64,000 nucleotides of DNA from Massilia sp. UMI-21 (GTDB lineage Bacteria > Pseudomonadota > Gammaproteobacteria > Burkholderiales > Burkholderiaceae_D), in contig CP063848.1 of assembly GCA_015277795.1 (NCBI GenBank), positions 4,464,001 through 4,528,000 on the forward strand. The letters are read 5' to 3'. This document shows, piece by piece, positions 35,051 through 42,285 of the stretch (position 1 is the first letter of the stretch; each line of letters starts with the position of its first letter). The translations under genes and the position numbers were made by a program. The notes beneath the pieces were generated by a model. It did no database searches. It worked only from the letters and a program-made list of their open reading frames with translations, and was not told where the DNA came from.

Positions 35051-35162
35051 CCCAGGGTGGTCGGTCGAGCCGACCGCGCGTTCAGCTAAACCTTGATGAG
35101 TCGCGTCGCGTTTTCATTGCTGTGATTTGAACGCGTGGTCGGCAGAGCCGACCACGCTATGG
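35051..35162. repeat. Pair of inverted REP-like palindromes
   Basis: Two REP-like elements face each other across 43 bp: 35051-35084 (GGTCGGTCGAGCCGACC core, minus orientation) and 35128-35162 (TGGTCGGCAGAGCCGACCA core, plus orientation). Each has a GCGTTCA-type flank on the inner side. They fill the 120 bp between the esterase and deaD stops, so they may also end transcription. Confidence 0.75.
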
Positions 35163-35168
35163 TATACC

Positions 35169-36974
35169 TCAGCCTTTACGGTGCGGCTTCTTGCCGCCCT
35201 TCTCGGCCATGCGGCGATCGGCGCCCGGCTTGGCGAAGCTCTTCTTCTTCGGCGCCGTGACGATCGGCGCTTCGAGGCCGTCACGGGTCATGTTGAGCTG
35301 CTGTCCGGCCACCCACACGGCCTTCAGGTGGTCGACCAGGTCTTGCGGCATGTCGTCCGGCAGGTCGATGGTGCTGTAGTCGTCGTAGATCTCGATGCGG
35401 CCCATGTACTTGGCCGGCATGTTGGCCTCGTTGGCGATGGCGCCGACGATGTTGCCCGGCTTGACGCCGTGCTGGTGGCCGACCTCGATGCGGAAGGTCG
35501 CCATGCCCGGTTCGGCCTCGCGCAGCACGCGTTCCTTCTTGAATGCCGGCTCGCGCGGTTCACGCGGCGGACGCGCCGGGCGGTCTTCCCAGCCGCCGGC
35601 CTCGCGCGGTGCGACATCATTGCGGAACTGCTCGGGTTTCACCTCGCGGTCCGGCTTGTCCAGCAGCAGCGGCTGGTCGCCGCGCGCCAGCTTGGCCAGC
35701 GCGGCGGCGATGTCGACCGCCGGCACGTTCTGTTCGCGCTCGTAGTCTTCGATCAGCGAACGGAACACCTCCAGCCCGCCCTCGGCCAGGGTGGCCGCGA
35801 TCTGTTCCTTGAATTTCGCGATACGGACCTCGTTCACCGCCTTCACGGTCGGCAGCTGCAGCGGCGCCACCGGCTGGCGGGTGGCGCGCTCGATGGCCTT
35901 GAGCAGGCCACGCTCGCGCGGCGTGATGAACAGGATCGCATCGCCGCTGCGGCCGGCGCGGCCGGTGCGGCCGATGCGGTGGGTGTAGCTTTCCGGGTCG
36001 GACGGCACGTCGTAGTTGATCACGTGGCTGATGCGCTCGACGTCGAGGCCGCGCGCGGCGACGTCGGTCGCCACCAGAATGTCGATCTTGCCGTTCTTGA
36101 GCTGTTCGATGGTGCGCTCGCGGGCCTGCTGGGCCATGTCGCCATTGATGGCGACCGCGGCGAAGCCGCGCGCCTGCAGCTTGGTGGCCAGTTCTTCGGT
36201 GCCGAGCTTGGTGCGCGCGAAGATGATCATGCCGTCGAAAGGCTCCGCTTCCAGGATGCGGGTCAGCGCATCGAGCTTCTGCATGCCGGCCACCAGCCAG
36301 TAACGCTGGGTGATGTTCTCGGCGGTGCCGGTCTTGGCGGCGACCGTGATTTCCTGCGGGTCGCGCAGGTAGGTCTTGGCGATGCGCTTGATCGCCGGCG
36401 GCATGGTGGCCGAGAACAGCGTGGTCTGGCGCGATTCCGGCGTCTGCTGCAGGATGTGCTCGACGTCGTCGATGAAGCCCATGCGCAGCATCTCGTCCGC
36501 TTCGTCCAGCACCAGGGTCTTGAGCATCGACAGGTCGAGCGAGCCTTTCTCGATGTGGTCGATCACGCGGCCCGGCGTTGCCACCACCACGTGCACCCCG
36601 CGGCGCAGCGCCGACAGTTGCGGGCCGTAGCTCTGGCCGCCGTAGATCGGCAGCACGTGGAAGCCCTTGATGTGGGCGGCATAGCTCTGGAAGGCTTCGG
36701 CCACCTGGATCGCCAGTTCGCGCGTCGGCGCCAGCACCAGCGCCTGCGGCGTGGCCTGCTTGACGTCGATGCGCGACAGGATCGGCAGGGCGAAGGCGGC
36801 GGTCTTGCCGGTGCCGGTCTGGGCCTGCCCGAGCACGTCACGGTTGGCCAGCAGCAGCGGAATGGTCGCGGCCTGGATCGGCGACGGCGTTTCGTAGCCG
36901 ACTTCTTTCAGCGCCTTGAGTACGGGGGCGGAGAGGTTCAGGTCGGCAAACGTCGGGAGGGGGGTGTCGGACAT
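35169..36974 (-). CDS. deaD: DEAD-box RNA helicase, DeaD/CsdA type
   Basis: A 601-residue ATP-dependent RNA helicase of the DeaD (CsdA) type, which acts in ribosome assembly and mRNA turnover, often in the cold. Motifs in order: Q motif YETPSPIQAATIPLLL, motif I AQTGTGKTAAF, PTRELAIQ, TPGRVIDH, motif II VLDEADEM, motif III SATMP, motif V ATDVAARGLDVE, motif VI HRIGRTGRAG. The C-terminal part has an RNA-binding DbpA-like domain (VGHQHGVKPGNIVGAIANEA) and a basic tail. Start at 36974 (MSDTPLPTF) fits the family. The 165-bp leader contains overlapping palindromes described separately. Confidence 0.92.
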   Translation of the reverse strand: MSDTPLPTFADLNLSAPVLKALKEVGYETPSPIQAATIPLLLANRDVLGQAQTGTGKTAAFALPILSRIDVKQATPQALVLAPTRELAIQVAEAFQSYAAHIKGFHVLPIYGGQSYGPQLSALRRGVHVVVATPGRVIDHIEKGSLDLSMLKTLVLDEADEMLRMGFIDDVEHILQQTPESRQTTLFSATMPPAIKRIAKTYLRDPQEITVAAKTGTAENITQRYWLVAGMQKLDALTRILEAEPFDGMIIFARTKLGTEELATKLQARGFAAVAINGDMAQQARERTIEQLKNGKIDILVATDVAARGLDVERISHVINYDVPSDPESYTHRIGRTGRAGRSGDAILFITPRERGLLKAIERATRQPVAPLQLPTVKAVNEVRIAKFKEQIAATLAEGGLEVFRSLIEDYEREQNVPAVDIAAALAKLARGDQPLLLDKPDREVKPEQFRNDVAPREAGGWEDRPARPPREPREPAFKKERVLREAEPGMATFRIEVGHQHGVKPGNIVGAIANEANMPAKYMGRIEIYDDYSTIDLPDDMPQDLVDHLKAVWVAGQQLNMTRDGLEAPIVTAPKKKSFAKPGADRRMAEKGGKKPHRKG

Positions 36975-37060
36975 GGAAAAACTTTCAAAGTGGGTACTGA
37001 ATGCAAAACCAAGCGCCAGTTTACTCCCTCGGCCAGGGAGGGCGGGCACTTTTTGGAACA

Positions 37061-37096
37061 GGGCTGTTTTTTACCATATGGTAAAAAAAACAGCCC
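37061..37096. repeat. Long palindrome in the deaD leader
   Basis: Arm 37061-37077 (GGGCTGTTTTTTACCAT) pairs with 37078-37096 (ATGGT, eight A, CAGCCC); the arms differ only in the length of the T/A runs. Its right end shares CAGCCC with the neighbouring terminator stem, so the two hairpins cannot form at once. Confidence 0.85.
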
Positions 37097-37120
37097 CATG
37101 CGCCTTCACGCATGGGGCTG
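37083..37120 (-). terminator. Intrinsic terminator after the halogenase-like gene
   Basis: On the minus strand the perfect 12-bp stem CAGCCCCATGCG, loop TGAAGG, CGCATGGGGCTG is followed by eight T residues (37090-37083). It ends 20 bp after the halogenase-like stop codon. Confidence 0.9.
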
Positions 37121-37139
37121 CGCATGATACAGGTTCGTG

Positions 37140-38651
37140 CTACATCTTTTTAGCCGCGCACATTTTCGCGATGTAGTCGTTGTGCGAAGGCATGACATCG
37201 ACGCACTTGGCGATCACCTCGCGCACGCTGGCCAGGTATTCGGCGATGTCCTCGTCGGACTGGGCGTCGGCCAGCGGGTGATAGCCGTCGATCGGCATGT
37301 TCTGCCCTTCGAATACCTGGATCCAGCCGACTTCCGAGAACAGTTCGTTGTCCACGCGCACCACGCGTCCATGCGCGCGGTACAGCGCCATCTTGTGGCG
37401 CAGGGTTTCCGGAATGGCCATGTTGGCGCACTCGGTCCAGTAGGCCGAATCGGTGCGCTGGTTCAGGTGGTAGTGCAGGATGATGAAATCGCGCACGCGT
37501 TCGTAATCGAAGCGCGACTGGCGATTGTACTCGTCGCGGTCGACCGCGCTCCAGCCGCGGTCCGGGAAGAAGTCGAGCAGGCGCTGGATGCCGGACTGGA
37601 TCAGGTGGATGCTGGTCGATTCGAGCGGCTCCAGGAAGCCGCTGGCCAGGCCCAGGGCCACCACGTTGCGGTTCCAGGCCAGCTTGCGCATGCCGGTCTG
37701 GAACTTGACCAGGCGCGGCTCGGCCAATGCCTTGCCGTCCAGGTTGGCCAGCAGGGTCGCTGCCGCTTCGTCGTCGCTGATGAAGCGGCTGCTGTAGACG
37801 TGGCCATTGCCGGTGCGGTGCTGCAGCGGAATGCGCCACTGCCAGCCCGACTTGTGCGCCGTGGCGCGGGTGTAGGGTGTGAGCGCCGGCGCCGATTCGC
37901 AAGGCACGGCCAGCGCGCGGTCGGCCGGCAGCCAGCCGGTCCAGTCCTCGAAGCCGGTGTGCAGGGTCTGTTCGATGAGCAGGCCGCGAAAGCCCGAGCA
38001 GTCGATGAACAGCTCCCCTTCCACGCGGGTGCCGTTCTCCAGCTCGACCGCGTCGATGTGGCCGTCCGGTTCGCGCTGGGTGGCGCGCGTGATCTTGCCT
38101 TCGATGCGCACCACGCCGCGGCTTTCGGCCAGCTTGCGCAGGTATTTCGCATACAGGCCGGCGTCGAAGTGGTAGGCGTAGGCGATGTCGCGCAGCGGCG
38201 AATTGGCGACGTCGAAGCGCGGCGGCATGAACTTGTTGGCCTTGGCGGCCATGCGCGTGATCGAGTATTCCTCGAGCGGCGCGGCCTTGCCGGCGCGGCG
38301 CATCTTCTGCCAGTACTGGTCGAACGGAAGCGTGGCCAGGTCCTGCCCGAGGCGCCCGAAGCCGTGCATGTAGCGTTCGCCGGGCTTGCCCCAGTTGACG
38401 AACTCGATCCCCAGCTTGAAGCTGCCCTGGGTCTCGCGCATGAATTCGTTCTCGTCGATGCCGATGATGCGGTTGAAGCGCTGGATCATCGGAATGGTCG
38501 CCTCGCCGACGCCGACGATGCCGATCTCGTCGGACTCGACGAGGCGGATGTTGTAGCGGCCGTTGAGGAGGGTCGACAGCGCCGCCGCGGTCATCCAGCC
38601 GGCGGTACCGCCGCCGACGATGACGATGTCCTTGATTGGTTCAGTGTTCAT
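37140..38651 (-). CDS. Tryptophan-halogenase-family flavoprotein
   Basis: A 503-residue protein of the FAD-dependent tryptophan halogenase family. The FAD loop is VIVGGGTAGW (residues 10-19), the conserved lysine that carries the haloamine in PrnA-type enzymes is at the same position, Lys79 in GSFKLGIEF, the halogenase motif W-x-W-x-I-P is present as SGWQWRIPL, and the glutamate segment reads SGFLEPLESTS. All key residues look intact. Related enzymes are often encoded beside TonB receptors in Caulobacter and Xanthomonas, and one (BrvH) halogenates indole, so a role apart from secondary metabolism is likely. It lies 162 bp downstream of the receptor, behind a terminator. No flavin reductase is in the window. 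Confidence 0.9.
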   Translation of the reverse strand: MNTEPIKDIVIVGGGTAGWMTAAALSTLLNGRYNIRLVESDEIGIVGVGEATIPMIQRFNRIIGIDENEFMRETQGSFKLGIEFVNWGKPGERYMHGFGRLGQDLATLPFDQYWQKMRRAGKAAPLEEYSITRMAAKANKFMPPRFDVANSPLRDIAYAYHFDAGLYAKYLRKLAESRGVVRIEGKITRATQREPDGHIDAVELENGTRVEGELFIDCSGFRGLLIEQTLHTGFEDWTGWLPADRALAVPCESAPALTPYTRATAHKSGWQWRIPLQHRTGNGHVYSSRFISDDEAAATLLANLDGKALAEPRLVKFQTGMRKLAWNRNVVALGLASGFLEPLESTSIHLIQSGIQRLLDFFPDRGWSAVDRDEYNRQSRFDYERVRDFIILHYHLNQRTDSAYWTECANMAIPETLRHKMALYRAHGRVVRVDNELFSEVGWIQVFEGQNMPIDGYHPLADAQSDEDIAEYLASVREVIAKCVDVMPSHNDYIAKMCAAKKM

Positions 38652-38670
38652 GTCTGTGCTCCAGGATTTG

Positions 38671-38701
38671 CAGGGTGGCCGGCTGTGCCGACCGCGCGTC
38701 C
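38671..38701 (-). repeat. REP-like palindrome between receptor and halogenase-like gene
   Basis: CAGGGTGGCCGGCTGTGCCGACCGCGCGTCC is a REP-like copy in minus orientation; its core stem has one mismatch. Confidence 0.6.
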
Positions 38702-38750
38702 GACGCCCGGCCAGGACATCACGGAGCTGGCCGGCGCTGGACGCCCTACG

Positions 38751-38790
38751 AAAAACAACCCCTGCACGCATGAAGCCTGCAGGGGTTGTT
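38751..38790 (-). terminator. Intrinsic terminator after the TonB receptor gene
   Basis: On the minus strand a perfect 13-bp stem, AACAACCCCTGCA and TGCAGGGGTTGTT (arms 38790-38778 and 38766-38754), is followed by further T residues. It should stop most receptor transcripts before the halogenase-like gene, so that gene would receive only partial read-through. Confidence 0.85.
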
Positions 38791-38813
38791 ACTGTACCGC
38801 AATTCAGCTCAGC

Positions 38814-41729
38814 TTAGAACTTGTAGCTGGCGCCGAAGTGGTAGGTACGGCCGTAGTCCACGCGGTTCGACGGGTTGTTCTCGTCGTCGGTGAACTCCAG
38901 GAACGGTGCGTTGTTCCAGTTCTGCGCCTGGGCATACAGGCTCACGCCCTTCAGCCAGCCCGACTGGATCTCGTACGAGGCCTGCAGGTCGACGATGGTC
39001 TCGCCCTTGATGAAGGTGAGCTGCTGGTTGTCCTGGAAGTCCGAGACCTGGCCCAGGAAGCTCGAGCGCTTGCGCGCCGCGGCGGCGATCTGGAAGCCGT
39101 TCTTCTCGTAGTACAGGCGCAGGTTGGTCACCTTGCGCGACAGGCCCGGCAGCGGAATGTTCAGCGGATCGCCATTCACGTTCGGGAAGCCGCTTTCCGG
39201 CAGGGTCACGTTGCTCTTGGTATCCGAGTGGTTGACCATCACGCCGAAGCCGTCCAGGTACTGGCTGACCATCGAGAACGGTACGTTCACGGCCAGTTCG
39301 TAGCCCTTGATCGCGCCACCGTCGCCATTGATCGGCTGGGTGAACAGGCCCTGGGTCGAGCCGGCGTACGGACCGGTCAGCGGCAGCGGGGTGGTCGGCG
39401 TGATGTACGGCGCGTAGTCGAACATGCGCGGCACGCGGATGATGTAGCTGTCGAGCTTCTTGTAGAAGACGGCGGCGCTGATGTAGCCCTTGTTGCCGAA
39501 GTACTTCTCATACGACAGGTCGAAGGACTTGGCGCGGAACGGCTCGAGCTGCGGATTGCCGCCCGAACCGGTCAGGATCGACACGCCCTGCCCCGCCAGG
39601 CCGAAGTTCTGGCCGGCGCGCAGGTCGTCCAGGTTGGCGCGCGAGACGACCTTGGCCAGGCCCACGCGCACCTTCTGCTCGTCCTTCAGGTCGAAGGACA
39701 GGTTCAGGCTCGGCAGGACATCCCAGTAGCTGCTGCCTTCCACGACGCGCTGCGCCGGGCAGGTGTCGGCGGTGTTGCCGACGCAGCGGGCCTTGTCGAT
39801 CACGTAGCCGCCGCCGGTCTGGTTGGTGTGGATCGCCTGCAGGCCAACGTTGCCGCGGTAGGACAGGCCGAACATCTCGCCTTCCAGGTCGCCCATGGCG
39901 TAGACGGTGTTGATGCGCTCCTGGACGTCCCAGTACTTGTTGTAGATGTCGGCGTCGACCTTCGGCGCCAGCTCATAGACCGTGCCGAGCGAGCCGCGCG
40001 GATCCCAGGAAGCAACCTGGAAGCCCGAGGCGCCGGCCATGGCCACCTCGCTGCCCGGCATGTCGACGGCTGCGTACGGGCCGTTGCCGCCCTTGATCAC
40101 CAGGCGGCCTTCGTCGCCGGTGCGCGACTTGTCGCGCGAGGTGTGGTTGAAGCCGAAGCTGGAACCGATCAGCGGGCCGAACTCGAGGGCGCGCTTGGCG
40201 GTCAGGCGCACCGCCTTGACCTGGTCTTCCACATATGGCTGCGCCAGGTAGCCTGCCTGCGGCGAGGCTTCGCCGCCGGACCAGCCCATGACGTCGGTCA
40301 GGCGCGCGACGCTGCGGTCGGCGTAGTTGCTGCCCGGGGTGTACTTCACTTCGGTGACGTTGCCGCCGTCGAAGTTCGAATACTGCAGGGTGTCCTGGGC
40401 GCGGCCCGGGATGCCGGCGGTGGTCTCGTAGCGCGAGCCCAGCTTGGTGGCCTTCGACCAGGTCAGGTCGGCCGCGGTGGTCCAGTCGGCGATCTTCAGC
40501 TCGGTGTTCCAGCCGATGGTCTTGAGGTCGTCTTCCGCGCCCTCGTAGTGGTTACGGACCACGCCCTTCCAGTTGCTGATGGTGCCGCTGGTGGCGACGC
40601 CGTTCGACACGGTGGCGGTGCTGAGCACGTGCGGCAGCTCATACTTGCCGCCGCCGTTGTAGGCGACGCCGCCTTCGAAGCCGGTCTTCTTCAGGCCGGT
40701 TTCGCCGGCCGAGTAGAACAGGTCGACGGTCGACTTGAAGTTGCGGTTCGGACGGAACTGCAGCGAGGCGAAGGCGCCATCGCGGTTGTGCGAGCTGACT
40801 TCGGTGTCATAACCGAAGCCGCCCGGGGTCTTGACCTGGGTGCCGTTGTAATCCATGGTCGCGGTGCCCCAGGAATTGAACTTCGACTGGCCGCCGCCCA
40901 TTTCCTCGTAGCGGGTGAAGCCCATCGCGACGCCGATGGTGCGGTTCGCGAACTGGTCGATGTACGACAGGGTGTAGCGCTCGCCGTCGCCTTCCGGCAG
41001 GCCGTCGCGCTGCTTCACGCCGAGGCGGCTCTTCTTGTAGCTGACCGCCACGGTGCGCTTGCCGAAGTCCAGCGGCTGCACGGTGCGCAGGTCGATGGTC
41101 GAGGCCAGGCCCTGGCCGACGACGCTGGCGTCCGGGGTCTTGTAGATGACGATGGAACCCATCAGTTCGGCCGGGAACAGGTCGAACTCAGGCGAACGGG
41201 CGTTGCCGGTCGAGGCCATTTCGCGGCCGTTCAGCAGGGTGCCGTTGAAGCTCGGCGACAGGCCGCGCACCGAGATGTCCGCCGCCTTGCCCGAGCTGCG
41301 GCCGCGCTGGGCCGACACGCCCGGCAGGCGCGAGATCGATTCGGCCACGCTCTGGTCGGGCAGCTTGCCGATGTCTTCGGCCGAGATGGCTTCGACGATC
41401 GAGCTGGAATTCTTCTTGATCGAGATCGCCGCTTCGATACCGCGGCGGATACCGGTCACCTGGACGGTGGCCACGCCCGGCTTGACGACGGCGGTCGCGC
41501 CCGGCGGGGTCGGTTCGGCGGCGGCGGCGGCCTGCTCGGCGGAATTCGGCGCGGTCGCCACGCTCGAAGTCGCGCTCGTGGTGGTGGTGGTGTTGTCCTG
41601 TGCGGTCGCTTGCGCGTAAGCGCTACCCGCGAAGACGGACAGGAAGACTGCGCAGCCGGCAGCGACCGGGCTCAGCTGGAAAGAAAGGCGAACCGGCTCT
41701 GCGGTGCGCTTGGTTGCGAAGATACTCAT
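38814..41729 (-). CDS. TonB-dependent receptor, Xanthomonas/Caulobacter maltodextrin type
   Basis: A 971-residue outer-membrane receptor of the TonB_Xanth_Caul group, whose known members import maltodextrins. A signal peptide (residues 1-39) is followed by a Thr/Ala-rich linker, the TonB-box-like VQVTGIRRGIEAAI, and a plug domain with IVEAISAEDIGKLPDQSVAE and SISRLPGVSAQRG. The rest is a 22-strand-type barrel ending in the outer-membrane signature GRTYHFGASYKF with terminal Phe. The ATG at 41729 has a GAGGGGAC ribosome site, better than the ATG 12 bp upstream. It is divergent from the cyclomaltodextrinase over a 556-bp control region with several operator-like dyads. Confidence 0.92.
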   Translation of the reverse strand: MSIFATKRTAEPVRLSFQLSPVAAGCAVFLSVFAGSAYAQATAQDNTTTTTSATSSVATAPNSAEQAAAAAEPTPPGATAVVKPGVATVQVTGIRRGIEAAISIKKNSSSIVEAISAEDIGKLPDQSVAESISRLPGVSAQRGRSSGKAADISVRGLSPSFNGTLLNGREMASTGNARSPEFDLFPAELMGSIVIYKTPDASVVGQGLASTIDLRTVQPLDFGKRTVAVSYKKSRLGVKQRDGLPEGDGERYTLSYIDQFANRTIGVAMGFTRYEEMGGGQSKFNSWGTATMDYNGTQVKTPGGFGYDTEVSSHNRDGAFASLQFRPNRNFKSTVDLFYSAGETGLKKTGFEGGVAYNGGGKYELPHVLSTATVSNGVATSGTISNWKGVVRNHYEGAEDDLKTIGWNTELKIADWTTAADLTWSKATKLGSRYETTAGIPGRAQDTLQYSNFDGGNVTEVKYTPGSNYADRSVARLTDVMGWSGGEASPQAGYLAQPYVEDQVKAVRLTAKRALEFGPLIGSSFGFNHTSRDKSRTGDEGRLVIKGGNGPYAAVDMPGSEVAMAGASGFQVASWDPRGSLGTVYELAPKVDADIYNKYWDVQERINTVYAMGDLEGEMFGLSYRGNVGLQAIHTNQTGGGYVIDKARCVGNTADTCPAQRVVEGSSYWDVLPSLNLSFDLKDEQKVRVGLAKVVSRANLDDLRAGQNFGLAGQGVSILTGSGGNPQLEPFRAKSFDLSYEKYFGNKGYISAAVFYKKLDSYIIRVPRMFDYAPYITPTTPLPLTGPYAGSTQGLFTQPINGDGGAIKGYELAVNVPFSMVSQYLDGFGVMVNHSDTKSNVTLPESGFPNVNGDPLNIPLPGLSRKVTNLRLYYEKNGFQIAAAARKRSSFLGQVSDFQDNQQLTFIKGETIVDLQASYEIQSGWLKGVSLYAQAQNWNNAPFLEFTDDENNPSNRVDYGRTYHFGASYKF

Positions 41730-41835
41730 TTGTCCCCTCAATAAAGACCAATAATTTTTTTCCCGAAACTACAGCGCAACAGGCAGCAGCACGGCAGCCT
41801 CAAGCAAACGCTCTCGAACGTTCTGTCAAGGATTC

Positions 41836-41850
41836 TGTAGCAAAACTAGA
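41836..41850 (-). promoter_or_regulatory. HexR-like operator 1 in the receptor control region
   Basis: TGTAGCAAAACTAGA, close to TGTAGY-N3-RCTACA, lies just downstream of a TTGACA -35 box of the receptor promoter, the same arrangement as at the MFS promoter. Confidence 0.5.
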
Positions 41851-41964
41851 TGCACTGTCAACGGGAGTTGCTTGCTACTACGATAATGGCATGTTTTTCG
41901 CGGATTCGTTAGGCGAGCACGTGTTTTTCGTTGTATTCGAGCTACAAAACCATGTACAGATGGC

Positions 41965-41979
41965 TGTAGTCGGACTACA
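41965..41979. promoter_or_regulatory. HexR-like operator 2, perfect dyad
   Basis: TGTAGTCGGACTACA is a perfect 7-1-7 dyad and fits the HexR pattern TGTART-N3-AYTACA at every defined position outside the three centre bases. It is the best site of the window. Confidence 0.65.
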
Positions 41980-42100
41980 AACGCGCTTTTTACATGCATT
42001 GGTGACTAGCAATGCACCAACTTAGTGCAGCCCTCGCGGCAGAAGCCGTCTTGGACGCATTAAATTGGCGGCTGGAAATGAAAATTTACTACAGAAAAGC

Positions 42101-42115
42101 TGTACTTTGACTAGA
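42101..42115. promoter_or_regulatory. HexR-like operator 3, degenerate
   Basis: TGTACTTTGACTAGA keeps TGTA and ACTA but differs at two symmetric positions. It was included because of the position between two better sites. Confidence 0.35.
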
Positions 42116-42219
42116 TGGCAGCGCTGCCGTTTGGTTTGTGCGCTACATCCATTCCGTAGTATTCTCGCGGCAAGACAACCAAGCAGAGCGTTCTCGCAGC
42201 ATCGGCCTCGTTCATTTAC

Positions 42220-42234
42220 TGTAGTCTGACTACG
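42220..42234 (+). promoter_or_regulatory. HexR-like operator 4, near the cyclomaltodextrinase start
   Basis: TGTAGTCTGACTACG is a dyad with only the last base off the pattern. It ends 51 bp upstream of the cyclomaltodextrinase ATG. Confidence 0.6.
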
Positions 42235-42285
42235 AGAAGACGCCCAAAGGGCTTGGCCGGTGACGAAGAGGCGCCCGACATACTC

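Larger units (their letters stand above)
41730..42285. promoter_or_regulatory. Divergent control region of receptor and cyclomaltodextrinase
   Basis: A 556-bp gap without a supported gene, AT-richer than its neighbours. On the minus strand it has two TTGACA hexamers (41861-41856 and 41829-41824) that may be -35 boxes for the receptor. It holds four HexR-like dyads, listed separately, plus weaker half-sites such as ACTACA near 42088. A GAACGTTC palindrome (41815-41822) resembles a LacI-family operator core. Confidence 0.7.

Noticed and set aside
37140..38651. Halogenase as part of a secondary-metabolite cluster
   Set aside because: No NRPS, PKS, tailoring or export genes are nearby; the context is uptake and breakdown of saccharides.
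37137..41744. A 1535-codon open frame on the plus strand, antisense to the halogenase-like and receptor genes
   Set aside because: Its translation is low in sense (Arg/Val/Gln/His-rich, no domains), while the minus strand encodes two clear families. Long antisense frames are common in DNA with such high GC at third positions.
41815..41822. GAACGTTC, and a similar core before pgm, as LacI-family operators
   Set aside because: No LacI gene is in the window, there are only two weak cores, and the HexR-like dyads are more frequent and better placed. Kept only as remarks.
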